Assembly: GCF_013911645.1 (NCBI RefSeq)
Contig: NZ_JACESV010000002.1
Coordinates: 248,001-312,000, forward strand
DNA from: Allomuricauda sp.
Lineage (GTDB): Bacteria > Bacteroidota > Bacteroidia > Flavobacteriales > Flavobacteriaceae
Direction: 5' to 3'
Length of the DNA: 64,000 nucleotides
Part shown: one piece after another, positions 1 through 7,732 of the stretch
Layout: every line of letters starts with the position of its first letter
Numbering within the stretch: the first letter of the stretch is position 1
Made by a program: the position numbers and the translations under genes
The notes under the pieces: model-generated
Database searches by the model: none
What the model was told of the DNA's origin: nothing
What the model saw: the letters and a program-made list of their open reading frames with translations, nothing else

Positions 1-2
1 TG

Positions 3-419
3 GAATTGGATATATTCAATCCTTCCAAGAAGATACCCCTAAAAAATGCCACTCCCGCCCAAATGCTCCAATACATTCTAGAAGATACTTGGACGCTCAA
101 GGAGGATGAAAAAGACATGATTGTGATGTACCACAAGTTTGGTTATGAATTAAATGGCGAAAAGAAGCAAATTGATGCCAATATGGTAGTAATCGGTGAA
201 AACCGGACATACACGGCCATGTCCAAAACTGTAGGGCTTCCCGTAGCCATGGCCACACTACAAATATTGAACGGCAAGATAAAAACCCCAGGGGTACAAA
301 TCCCGATCAACAAAGAAGTGTACAAGCCCATACTTTCCGAGCTTCATAAGCACGGAATCCAGTTTAAAGAATATGAAAAACCCTATTTAGGCTATAATCC
401 GGATTCGGTAGCCAGTTAA
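3..419 (+). CDS. Saccharopine dehydrogenase-like protein, C-terminal part (5' end outside window)
   Basis: The reading frame is open from the first bases of the window, so this is the last ~138 codons of a longer gene. The visible part resembles the C-terminal domain of saccharopine dehydrogenase / lysine 6-dehydrogenase family NAD(P) enzymes: a MIVMYHKFGYEL strand, then AMSKTVGLPVAMA, a GVQIP turn and a final helix ending in GIQFKE. These enzymes act in lysine catabolism or biosynthesis in the cytoplasm. The Rossmann domain lies upstream and cannot be checked. An Lrp-type regulator follows 48 bp downstream on the same strand, which fits amino-acid metabolism. The family is inferred from motif resemblance only. 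Confidence 0.6.
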   Translation, partial: ELDIFNPSKKIPLKNATPAQMLQYILEDTWTLKEDEKDMIVMYHKFGYELNGEKKQIDANMVVIGENRTYTAMSKTVGLPVAMATLQILNGKIKTPGVQIPINKEVYKPILSELHKHGIQFKEYEKPYLGYNPDSVAS

Positions 420-467
420 TTTTTGTTGGATTTTCAATACCTTTAACTTCAAATTAAAATCATTGTT

Positions 468-938
468 GTGAAAAACAATAACAATTCAGTTAAAATTGAC
501 GGTATTGATAAAAAAATCCTAAGATACCTGATGGAGGATGCGCGTAAACCCATCCTCGAAATTGCCAGAAACATAGGAATCTCGGGGGCGGCCATCCACC
601 AAAGGTTACGCAAACTGGAAAGCTCCGGTCTTATAGCGGGCTCCAAGTTTGTTATCAATCCAAAGATACTGGGCTATTCCACCATGGCCTACATTGGAAT
701 TTATCTGGACAAAGCCATGGCAAACCCCAGGGCGGTTAGGCAATTGGAAGAAATTCCAGAAGTTTTGGAATGCCATTACACCACCGGAAATTGGTCCATC
801 CTTATAAAAGTGCTCTGTAGGGACAACGAACACTTAATGCAGGTACTCAACAAAAAAATACAGCAAATAGAAGGTGTTTCACGTACCGAGACCTTTATTT
901 CCCTAAACCAGCAAATAGATCGCCAAATACAGATCTGA
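468..938 (+). CDS. Lrp/AsnC family transcriptional regulator
   Basis: A 156-residue protein of normal Lrp length. Residues ~8-60 form the winged helix-turn-helix (ILRYLMEDARKPILEIARNI, then GAAIHQRLRKLESSGLI), followed by a RAM/AsnC ligand-binding alpha-beta domain (YIGIYLDK to the C terminus). Such proteins form dimers to octamers and respond to amino acids. A GTG start at 468 is used because it keeps the complete HTH and no ATG lies upstream in frame. Neighbours are an amino-acid dehydrogenase-like gene upstream and, 1.9 kb away, alanine dehydrogenase, a common Lrp/AldR target; whether it controls either is inference. Confidence 0.9.
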   Translation: MKNNNNSVKIDGIDKKILRYLMEDARKPILEIARNIGISGAAIHQRLRKLESSGLIAGSKFVINPKILGYSTMAYIGIYLDKAMANPRAVRQLEEIPEVLECHYTTGNWSILIKVLCRDNEHLMQVLNKKIQQIEGVSRTETFISLNQQIDRQIQI

Positions 939-945
939 TATTTGT

Positions 946-972
946 ATTGAATCTAAATAAATATTACATTTG
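946..972 (+). promoter_or_regulatory. Bacteroidota-type promoter (TTG-N16-TAnnTTTG)
   Basis: TTG at 946-948 and TACATTTG at 965-972 match the Bacteroidota sigma-ABfr -33/-7 consensus with plausible spacing. The ATG of the next gene is at 978, only five bases beyond the -7 box, so the mRNA would begin at or very near the start codon. Confidence 0.55.
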
Positions 973-977
973 CCCCC

Positions 978-1298
978 ATGAATGTAATATTCCAGTCTAC
1001 ATATTACACCTTGTATCAAGCTGCCAACGAACGCTGCTATTATATAGATTTCGGGCAGAAATTGGTCCGCATGTCTTTATGCCAACTACTTTCACTTCGC
1101 CATAAAGTGAACACTATTGCAATTGAGAACCATTTTGACAGCGATTTGAATGCCCACGGGTTTGAGGTTCTTATGCTGTGCAACAAAGAGCATCTCTTCA
1201 TCTTGAACACTTTGGAGGTACTTGACCTTAAAAATCTTGTGGATCATGGTTTTGTTGCTATAGGTCTTTCTGCAAAAACTGAAGTACTAAGCCAGTAA
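978..1298 (+). CDS. Conserved hypothetical protein (106 aa)
   Basis: A small soluble protein with no signal peptide or membrane segment. It has an aromatic N-terminal strand region (YYTLYQAAN, CYYIDFG), an MSLCQLLSLRHKV helix, and a CNKEHLFILNTLEVLDLKNLV segment. The layout resembles short flavobacterial proteins of unknown function found between housekeeping genes. The ATG at 978 lies directly behind a good promoter and keeps the whole conserved-looking N terminus. The last residues before the stop are probably not structured. No function can be given from sequence. Confidence 0.7.
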   Translation: MNVIFQSTYYTLYQAANERCYYIDFGQKLVRMSLCQLLSLRHKVNTIAIENHFDSDLNAHGFEVLMLCNKEHLFILNTLEVLDLKNLVDHGFVAIGLSAKTEVLSQ

Positions 1299-1336
1299 CG
1301 CTATTATTTTTATCCAGTCTTAGTTCTCTTTTAAAT

Positions 1337-1352
1337 AAAGAGTTAACTCTTT
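1337..1352. promoter_or_regulatory. Perfect 16-bp palindrome upstream of ferritin, candidate operator
   Basis: AAAGAGTTAACTCTTT is a perfect dyad in the 110-bp gap before the ferritin gene, 57 bp from its ATG. It sits in the expected promoter region. It could bind a dimeric repressor or activator; the protein is unknown. Confidence 0.4.
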
Positions 1353-1408
1353 TAAAACAGATAAAATTCTGTAACTTTATAGAACAATTTACACTAGAAA
1401 TTTACACC

Positions 1409-1927
1409 ATGAAAGATATAGCAAGACAAAGTATGAGCATTAAAGTGGAATCCATGGATTTGCTCAACGGACAGATAAAAATGGAAGCCCACGCCTCGGC
1501 CACCTATTTGGCCATGGCCTCTTGGTGCGAACAAAATGGTTTTTTTACCAGCGCCAAGTTTTTCTTTAAACAGGCCGAAGAGGAACGGGAGCACATGATG
1601 AAGATTTTCAACTTTTTGGTAGATACCGGAGGTAACCCCATTTCACCTGAGGTAACCAATATTAATCATGATTATTCATCTATTACAGATGTTTTTGAAT
1701 CTACCTTGGAACACGAGGTTAAAGTCACAAAATCAATTCATAACATTGTGAAGAAAGCCCGTGAAGCTGGTGATATTGCCACTGAACGTTTCTTGGATTG
1801 GTTTGTAATGGAACAAATTGAAGAAGAGAACACCGTTAGGGATATCTTGGACATGATAGAAGTTACCGGCACCGAAGGTGTAGGGCTACAAATGATCGAC
1901 AACCAAGTTGCCAATTGGATTGATTAA
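1409..1927 (+). CDS. ftnA: Ferritin, non-haem iron storage
   Basis: A 172-residue ferritin. The four-helix bundle carries the ferroxidase ligands E26, E59 and H62 in the E-x32-E-x2-H spacing of bacterial FtnA, then LEHE and the EQIEEE segment of the fourth helix. It oxidises Fe(II) with O2 or peroxide and stores ferric mineral inside a 24-mer shell in the cytoplasm. The ATG at 1409 gives the usual short N-terminal tail. A strong hairpin terminator follows. A 16-bp palindrome upstream may be an iron- or redox-responsive operator (inference). Confidence 0.93.
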   Translation: MKDIARQSMSIKVESMDLLNGQIKMEAHASATYLAMASWCEQNGFFTSAKFFFKQAEEEREHMMKIFNFLVDTGGNPISPEVTNINHDYSSITDVFESTLEHEVKVTKSIHNIVKKAREAGDIATERFLDWFVMEQIEEENTVRDILDMIEVTGTEGVGLQMIDNQVANWID

Positions 1928-1952
1928 AGCGTCAATCAATATCATATACAAG

Positions 1953-1982
1953 AAAAGGGGCCAAAAAAAGGCCCCTTTTTTA
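1953..1982. terminator. Bidirectional terminator between ferritin and zinc protease
   Basis: AAAAGGGGCC / GGCCCCTTTT stem with an A-rich loop and T-runs on both strands. It serves the ferritin gene on + and the metallopeptidase gene on -. Confidence 0.85.
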
Positions 1983-2007
1983 TTGAATAGCTTTAAATAA
2001 ACTATCA

Positions 2008-2709
2008 TTAATCTCTTCCCCCGAACACCTGCACGGCCCAGTAAAGCAATGAGGCCAAAGCACCCAGCGCTGCCACCAAATAGGTTCTCGCCGCCCATTT
2101 CAGGGCATCTTCCGCACCTGAGTATTCTTCTTGACTTACCATATTCTTCTGCTTTAACCAAACCAATGCCCTTTTGCTTGCATCGTACTCCACGGGCAGG
2201 GTTATAAAACTGAACAAGGTCGCAAAGCCCATCATAATAAGTCCAGCTACGGCAATATAAAACCCTAAACCTCCAGCAACTCCAGTTGCCGCCATCAACA
2301 TAATACCACCGAACACCACCCAAGTCGACATTCCAGAGGTTACGCTAACAACGGGAACCAATTTGGAACGCATCGTCAACCATTCATAAGCTTGTGCATG
2401 CTGTACGGCATGTCCACATTCGTGTGCCGCCACCGCAGCCGCAGAAGCGTTACGCTGATTGTAGACGCCTTCACTGAGATTTATCGTTTTGTTTTTTGGA
2501 TTATAATGATCCGTCAACATTCCGGGAGTGGAAATCACCTTTACATCCCGAATTCCATGGTCGTCCAGCATTTTCTGGGCAATTTCAGCACCGCTCATGC
2601 CATTTCGTAAATGAACCTTGGAATATTTTTTGAACTTACTCTTTAATTTATTGCTCACCAGCCAGCTGACCAGGGCAATTCCACCGATCAATATATAATA
2701 TGTCATCAT
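2008..2709 (-). CDS. YugP-type neutral zinc metallopeptidase, membrane-bound
   Basis: About 233 residues with an N-terminal membrane segment, an HECGH zinc motif in AAHECGHAVQHA, then hydrophobic helices at roughly residues 120-195 and 210-230. This is the order of the PF04298 (YugP) family of membrane zinc proteases; the substrate is unknown. The frame stays open to 2766, but that extension runs into the terminator of the neighbouring ald gene. The ATG-ATG pair at 2709/2706 is therefore preferred, giving a start directly at the first membrane helix. Confidence 0.85.
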   Translation of the reverse strand: MMTYYILIGGIALVSWLVSNKLKSKFKKYSKVHLRNGMSGAEIAQKMLDDHGIRDVKVISTPGMLTDHYNPKNKTINLSEGVYNQRNASAAAVAAHECGHAVQHAQAYEWLTMRSKLVPVVSVTSGMSTWVVFGGIMLMAATGVAGGLGFYIAVAGLIMMGFATLFSFITLPVEYDASKRALVWLKQKNMVSQEEYSGAEDALKWAARTYLVAALGALASLLYWAVQVFGGRD

Positions 2710-2752
2710 AGCCTTATCTCTTTTAATTGAATATAAATATACCACATAATGC

Positions 2753-2782
2753 AAAAACCCCGCCAAATAAATGGCAGGGTCT
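2753..2782 (-). terminator. Terminator of alanine dehydrogenase
   Basis: On the minus strand, an imperfect hairpin ACCCTGCC / GGCGGGGT with an AT-rich loop is followed by TTTTT. It lies 26 bp beyond the ald stop codon. Confidence 0.65.
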
Positions 2783-2807
2783 ATTTGCTGTCAAAATGTT
2801 AGTTGGG

Positions 2808-3908
2808 TTAGGCCAACACAGGTTCCAACTGGAAGGTTTCGGCAATTTCGTTGTAAACAATCTCCCCTTCGACCACATTTAATCCTTTTTCTAAGGATCT
2901 ATCCAACTTGCAGGCACTACGCCATCCCAAATTGGCCAATTTTAGCACATAGGGCAGTGTTACATTCGTCAAGGCAACTGTAGAAGTATAAGGCACTGCC
3001 CCTGGCATATTGGCTACACAGTAATGGACCACATCGTCAATAATATAAACGGGGTCTTCATGGGTTGTTGGTTTGGTGGTTTCCACGCATCCGCCTTGAT
3101 CCACCGCCACATCAACTATAACGGTTCCGGGATGCATGTCCTTGAGCATGTCCCTAGTGATCAGGTTAGGGGCTTTTGCTCCTTTCAATAGGACACCACC
3201 AATTATCAAATCATTTGTTTTTATATGTTTTCTGATGTTGAACTCGTTGGAAAAACCGGTCACTACATGGCTCGGCATAATATCGTTCACATACCTGAGG
3301 CGTTTCATGTTTACGTCCAAAATGGTTACTTGGGCTCCCAAACCAGCTGCCATTTTAGCAGCCTGAATACCAACGGTACCGGCTCCCAACACCAAAACAT
3401 GGCCTGGGGATACCCCGGGCACCCCGCCCAAAAGCACGCCTTTGCCCTTTACGGGTTTTTCCAAATATTTGGCTCCTTGCTGAATCGCCATCCGACCCGC
3501 CACTTCGGACATGGGGGTAAGCAAAGGCAATGTTCCATCTTCATCTTCCACGGTTTCGTAGGCAATACAGATAGCTTTGCTCTTGATCATGGCCTTGGTC
3601 AAAGCTTCGCTTGAGGCAAAATGAAAGTAAGTGAATACAATCTGCCCTTCTTGAATCAAGCCATATTCCTCGGCAATAGGTTCTTTCACCTTCACGATCA
3701 TATCGCTCATGGCATACACCTGACCGATAGTGTCCAAAATAGTGGCTCCTGCCTGTTGGTAATCCTGATTAAAAAAACCACTGCCCTCGCCTGCGCCGGA
3801 TTGTACATATACGGTATGGTTGTTCTTTGTCAATTCAAATACCCCGGCAGGTGTCATGCCGACCCGACTCTCGTTGTTTTTGATTTCTTTAGGTATCCCA
3901 ACAGTCAT
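2808..3908 (-). CDS. ald: Alanine dehydrogenase
   Basis: A 366-residue NAD-dependent alanine dehydrogenase catalysing L-alanine + NAD+ + H2O to pyruvate + NH4+ + NADH in the cytoplasm. It starts with the signature MTVGIPKEIKNNESRVGMTP. Later come the KVKEP lysine region, a Rossmann fold VLVLGAGTVGIQAAKMAAGLGA, and DVAVDQGGC and HYCVANMPGAVPYTST, all hallmarks of AlaDH. The frame continues to 3965, but the family start is the internal ATG at 3908. Upstream lies a 330-bp gap with repeated AGGGGTATA boxes that may be regulatory. Single gene with its own terminator. Confidence 0.95.
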   Translation of the reverse strand: MTVGIPKEIKNNESRVGMTPAGVFELTKNNHTVYVQSGAGEGSGFFNQDYQQAGATILDTIGQVYAMSDMIVKVKEPIAEEYGLIQEGQIVFTYFHFASSEALTKAMIKSKAICIAYETVEDEDGTLPLLTPMSEVAGRMAIQQGAKYLEKPVKGKGVLLGGVPGVSPGHVLVLGAGTVGIQAAKMAAGLGAQVTILDVNMKRLRYVNDIMPSHVVTGFSNEFNIRKHIKTNDLIIGGVLLKGAKAPNLITRDMLKDMHPGTVIVDVAVDQGGCVETTKPTTHEDPVYIIDDVVHYCVANMPGAVPYTSTVALTNVTLPYVLKLANLGWRSACKLDRSLEKGLNVVEGEIVYNEIAETFQLEPVLA

Positions 3909-4017
3909 TTTGTTGTTTTTAATGGTTGATGGGCCAAAGTTGAGCAAAAAATTAGAATAAAACACAAAAAGTAGATAAAAAGTAGGGGGTAAGTGTAAAA
4001 ATAATCGTTTTTAAAAG

Positions 4018-4140
4018 TTTATACCCTATTTTTTGTAGGGGTATAAACAATATTTTAATGAATAAAATTATGTTTTTGTAGGGGTATAAGCTTTAAAAAA
4101 TAAAAAAAGCATACCAATCGGCATGCTTTTTAGGGGTATA
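4018..4140. repeat. Cluster of TTTTTGTAGGGGTATAA boxes in the ald-leuS gap
   Basis: The 17-mer TTTTTGTAGGGGTATAA occurs exactly at 4030-4046 and 4073-4089 (43 bp apart). A shorter copy TTTTTAGGGGTATA is at 4127-4140, and an inverted TTTATACCCTA is at 4018-4028, facing the first copy. The rest of the 3909-4241 gap holds only the leuS terminator. No coding capacity is seen. It may be an operator array for ald. Confidence 0.5.
4103..4131 (-). terminator. Terminator of leuS
   Basis: AAAAAGCAT-type stem with an AATC loop and flanking T-runs on the minus strand, about 110 bp beyond the leuS stop. One of the repeat boxes described for this gap overlaps its edge. Confidence 0.6.
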
Positions 4141-4241
4141 TCTGTAAAATTCGTACTTGTTTTATCTTAAAATAAGGATTTCGTAAATCTGATGAGATTC
4201 CGAAACAAGTTCGGAATGAGGGAAAAAAACAAATTTTGAAA

Positions 4242-7200
4242 CTATCCTACAATGTTTACAATTTTCCCGGGTACCACAATTACCTTTTTGGGAGTTCTGC
4301 CTTCCAATTGGGCCTGAGTTTTTTCGTGAGCCAAAACAGCAGCTTCGATTTCTTCCTTGCCCATATCCAACGGCAACTCCAATTTAAAGCGCATTTTACC
4401 ATTAAAGGATATCGGATATTCCTTGCTGCTCTCCACCAAATATTTCTCCTCAAACTTGGGAAATGGTGCTTCGGCAATGGACTCTGAATGGCCCAAACGC
4501 TCCCAAAGCTCTTCGGCAATATGAGGTGCGTAAGGTGACACCAAAATGGCCAAGGGTTCCAAAATAGCTTTGCTAGTGCATTTTTGGGCCGTCAATTCGT
4601 TGACACAGATCATAAAGGTGGACACCGAAGTATTGAACGAGAAGTTCTCGATATCCTCCTCCACTTTTTTGATGGTCTTGTGCAAGGTTTTTAGATTGTC
4701 TGCGGTGGGTTCTTTGTCCTCAATAGTGGAATACAACTTCCAAAGTTTCTTCAAGAAAGAGTGTACTCCAGTAATACCTGCCGTGTTCCAAGGTTTGGAT
4801 TGCTCCAAGGGTCCTAAGAACATTTCGTACAAACGCAACGAATCTGCCCCGTACTCATTGCATATATCATCGGGGTTTACAACATTAAGTTTTGACTTTG
4901 ACATTTTTTCAACTTCACGTAAGACTTTAAAAGTCCCATCCTCTTCACAAATAAACTCGGCATCTTTAAACTCATCTCGCCAATTTTTAAAGGCTTTTAT
5001 GTCTAATTCATCCGAGGTGTTAACAAAAGAAACATCAACATGAATCCCTTTACGTAAACCAACTTTATAAGTATCTATATTGGCAAGTGCTTTATCATAA
5101 ATTTTAATGGCTGTATCTGATTCAGGTTTATACTTCACAAATAATTCTTTTAAAAGCTTTTGATCTTTTGCCTTCTCTTCAGATATATAAATATTTGAAT
5201 TAATGTTATATAGCCCTTTTTTGGTTCCATTCTTATCTTCAAAATACACCCCATCTAATCTTTTTGCGAAAGCACTCGTCCCCGTAATCATCCCTTGGTT
5301 GATCAACTTTTGGGCAAATTCATCTTTGGGCACATAGCCCATATCAAACATAAACTTCTGCCAAAAACGGGAATACAACAAGTGGCCCGTAGCGTGCTCG
5401 CTACCTCCGATATATAAGTCCACATCTTGCCAATAGTTGATGGCTTCGGGAGAGAAAATCGCCTCGTCGTTGCGTGGATCCATATACCTATTAAAGTATT
5501 GGGAGCTTCCTGCCCAACCTGGCATGGTGTTCAGTTCTAAGGGGAAAACTGTTTGCTCCCCCTCTCGGTCTCCCCCAGAGGGTGAGAGGTTTTCATTACT
5601 TACCACTTTATTCCGTACCGTGTCCCAAGCCCATTCCGTAGCATTGCCCAATGGCGGTTCGCCTGTTTCAGTGGGGAGGTATTTTTCCACTTCGGGGAGT
5701 TCCAACGGCAAATATTTCTCATCGATCATTTGCGGCATACCGTCCACATAATACACGGGGAACGGTTCTCCCCAATACCGCTGACGGCTAAATACGGCAT
5801 CGCGCAGACGGTAGTTCACTTTACCTTTACCGTGACCAATCTTTTCCAATTCAGATATGATCTTCTTCATGGCTTCTTTATGAGGAAGACCATTCAAAAA
5901 GTCGGAATTGGCAATTACCGTAGTTTCTTTATCGGCAAAAGCCTCTTCGGAAATATCAACCCCTTCAAAAATGTTGGGAATGGGAATATTGTAGTGTTTC
6001 GCAAAATCGTAATCGCGTTGGTCCCCACAAGGCACGGCCATCACCGCTCCGGTTCCGTAACTGGCCAACACATAGTCGCCAATCCAGATGGGAATAGGTT
6101 CCTTGGTAAATGGATGCTCTGCATACGCGCCCGTGAACACTCCCGAAATGGTTTTTACATCCGCCATACGGTCACGTTCGGAACGTTTTGCCGTAGCTTC
6201 CACGTAAGCATCAACCTCAGCTTTTTGTTCTGGGGTAGTGATTTTGGCCACCAACTCGTGCTCTGGTGCCAAAGTCATAAAGCTTACCCCAAAAATGGTG
6301 TCGGGACGGGTGGTGAAGACTTCGATTTGATATGGGTGATTATCCCCTCCCCAGCCCTCCCCTGTGGAGAGGGAGTTTAAAACGTCTTCTATCTTTTTTA
6401 TAACGGCCTCTAGGTTTGAGATAACCTCATCATTGGTAAAACGGATAACAGTAAATCCTTTTTTCTGTTCCAATTCCAATGTTCGTTGGGCATCTTTATC
6501 CAACTGGTAATCATGGATTTTTCCATCAACTTCAATAATCAGCTTTTTTTCAAGACATATAAAATCAACTATATATTTATAAACTGGATGCTGCCTTCTA
6601 AACTTAACATCAAGATTTTTTCTTCTCAATGCTTGCCACAATTTGTCCTCAGCAGGCGTTGGGTTCTTTCGCATTTCTTTGGCCCGTTCCAACAAAATTC
6701 CAATCATGGAAGAATCACCTGTCAATCTTGCATTAGCTCCCCCTCCGCTGGAGGGGGTTGGGGGGAGGACATTAAAAGTAACAGACGCCCCCACAGAACG
6801 TCCAATCCAGTTGGTTTGGGAGTCCTTTAAAGGTTGTGGCCAATCAACTTTATCCAAACCGTCCAACAAACGCTGAGCATAAGCGGTGATGCGCATGCTC
6901 CATTGCGTCATTTTTTTACGGATTACGGGATGACCTCCACGCTCAGACACGCCATTCACGATTTCATCATTGGCCAAAACGGTTCCCAAAGCGGGACACC
7001 AGTTCACTTCGGTATCGGCCAAATAGGTCAATCTGTATTTCAATAGGATTTCTTGCTTTTCCTTATCGGAGTAGCCATTCCAAGTTGCGGCATCAAAACT
7101 TGGGGTATCATCATCACAAGTTGCTTCGACATTGGCATTTCCTTCTTTTTCAAAAATGGAAATCAAGCTGGAAATGTTTTCTGCTTTGTCGGATTTCTTG

Positions 7201-7643
7201 TTGTACCACGCATTGAACAATTGGATAAAGACCCATTGTGTCCATTTGTAATATCTTGGGTTGGATGTACGCACTTCGCGGCTCCAATCAAAAGAAAAAC
7301 CGAGCTGATCCAACTGTTCACGGTATCTGTTGATGTTATTCTCAGTGGTAATGGCAGGATGCTGACCCGTTTGAATGGCGTACTGCTCCGCAGGCAATCC
7401 AAAGGAATCGTACCCCATTGGGTGCAATACATTGAATCCCTTATGTCTTTTGTAACGCGAATAGATGTCCGTGGCAATATACCCCAGCGGATGCCCCACG
7501 TGCAACCCTGCCCCTGATGGGTAAGGGAACATCGAAAGCGCATAAAATTTAGGTTTGTCGGAATCGTTGGATGCCTTAAAAGTTTCATTTTCTGCCCAAT
7601 ACTTCTGCCATTTGGCCTCAATCTCGCGGAAATCGTAATTCAT
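4242..7643 (-). CDS. leuS: Leucyl-tRNA synthetase with three in-frame insertions (1133 aa)
   Basis: Charges tRNA-Leu with leucine; essential class I synthetase. HVGH (48-51) and KMSKS (913-917) are intact, as are the editing-domain threonine-rich motif VFTTRPDT and the WCP zinc-like region. Family members in this group are about 920 residues, so ~210 residues are extra. Residues 292-434 are a C-rich-repeat-flanked DUF559 nuclease domain placed at the entrance of the CP1 editing domain. Residues ~686-696 are a short palindromic insert. Residues ~803-866 are an AT-rich insert in the leucine-specific region before KMSKS. All three keep the frame, so a single full-length product is expected. Monocistronic, with its own promoter and terminator. 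Confidence 0.95.
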   Translation of the reverse strand: MNYDFREIEAKWQKYWAENETFKASNDSDKPKFYALSMFPYPSGAGLHVGHPLGYIATDIYSRYKRHKGFNVLHPMGYDSFGLPAEQYAIQTGQHPAITTENNINRYREQLDQLGFSFDWSREVRTSNPRYYKWTQWVFIQLFNAWYNKKSDKAENISSLISIFEKEGNANVEATCDDDTPSFDAATWNGYSDKEKQEILLKYRLTYLADTEVNWCPALGTVLANDEIVNGVSERGGHPVIRKKMTQWSMRITAYAQRLLDGLDKVDWPQPLKDSQTNWIGRSVGASVTFNVLPPTPSSGGGANARLTGDSSMIGILLERAKEMRKNPTPAEDKLWQALRRKNLDVKFRRQHPVYKYIVDFICLEKKLIIEVDGKIHDYQLDKDAQRTLELEQKKGFTVIRFTNDEVISNLEAVIKKIEDVLNSLSTGEGWGGDNHPYQIEVFTTRPDTIFGVSFMTLAPEHELVAKITTPEQKAEVDAYVEATAKRSERDRMADVKTISGVFTGAYAEHPFTKEPIPIWIGDYVLASYGTGAVMAVPCGDQRDYDFAKHYNIPIPNIFEGVDISEEAFADKETTVIANSDFLNGLPHKEAMKKIISELEKIGHGKGKVNYRLRDAVFSRQRYWGEPFPVYYVDGMPQMIDEKYLPLELPEVEKYLPTETGEPPLGNATEWAWDTVRNKVVSNENLSPSGGDREGEQTVFPLELNTMPGWAGSSQYFNRYMDPRNDEAIFSPEAINYWQDVDLYIGGSEHATGHLLYSRFWQKFMFDMGYVPKDEFAQKLINQGMITGTSAFAKRLDGVYFEDKNGTKKGLYNINSNIYISEEKAKDQKLLKELFVKYKPESDTAIKIYDKALANIDTYKVGLRKGIHVDVSFVNTSDELDIKAFKNWRDEFKDAEFICEEDGTFKVLREVEKMSKSKLNVVNPDDICNEYGADSLRLYEMFLGPLEQSKPWNTAGITGVHSFLKKLWKLYSTIEDKEPTADNLKTLHKTIKKVEEDIENFSFNTSVSTFMICVNELTAQKCTSKAILEPLAILVSPYAPHIAEELWERLGHSESIAEAPFPKFEEKYLVESSKEYPISFNGKMRFKLELPLDMGKEEIEAAVLAHEKTQAQLEGRTPKKVIVVPGKIVNIVG
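5046..5237 (-). other. AT-rich in-frame insert in leuS
   Basis: About 64 codons (residues 803-866) between GVYFE and HVDVSFVN. They are rich in Lys, Asn, Ile and Tyr and markedly more AT-rich than the gene around them. Typical flavobacterial enzymes have only a short loop here, judged from memory of the family. No nuclease motif or palindrome is visible in it. Confidence 0.5.
5556..5591 (-). repeat. Solo C-rich palindromic insert in leuS
   Basis: Encodes [11 protein letters not shown] between VVSNEN and [10 protein letters not shown]. On the minus strand the DNA reads CTCTCACCCTCTGGGGGAGA and continues into GAGAGGGGG. It has the same C/G-run palindromic style and length as the ends of the larger DUF559 insertion in the same gene, but without a nuclease frame between. 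Its 33-36 nt length keeps the reading frame. Confidence 0.65.
6342..6770 (-). mobile_element. In-frame DUF559 nuclease insertion inside leuS
   Basis: 429 bp (143 codons). Each end is a ~32-nt C/G-run palindrome; the left end and the reverse complement of the right end match at 24 of 32 positions by eye. Between them lies a full DUF559 (Vsr-like PD-(D/E)xK) domain: [11 protein letters not shown], then [16 protein letters not shown] and [12 protein letters not shown], with D360, E371 and D373 as the expected metal ligands. AAT flanks both sides and could be a 3-bp target duplication. Mobility is an inference from the repeats and the host-gene location. Confidence 0.75.
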
Positions 7644-7668
7644 TGTTAATCTTATTCAATTTCGTGTG

Positions 7669-7697
7669 CAAAAATAGGTTTAATCCCCTAAATACAA
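7669..7697 (-). promoter_or_regulatory. leuS promoter
   Basis: On the minus strand TTG (7697-7695), 18 nt spacer, TATTTTTG (7676-7669), a match to the Bacteroidota promoter consensus, 26 bp before the leuS ATG. Confidence 0.6.
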
Positions 7698-7732
7698 TTT
7701 ACTTTTCTATTTTTACGTACTGATTCTACTAT

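Noticed and set aside
4030..4140. CRISPR array or replication iterons at the ald-leuS gap
   Set aside because: Only two full copies with unequal spacing and no cas or rep gene nearby.
6342..6770. Intein or intron in leuS
   Set aside because: No splice-junction Cys/Ser/Thr or terminal His-Asn pattern of inteins is present, and no group I/II intron structure; the insert is short, in frame and bounded by palindromes.
6486..6830. Plus-strand open frames inside leuS
   Set aside because: They are mirror frames of the DUF559 and editing-domain codons, with no start signals and no recognisable protein.
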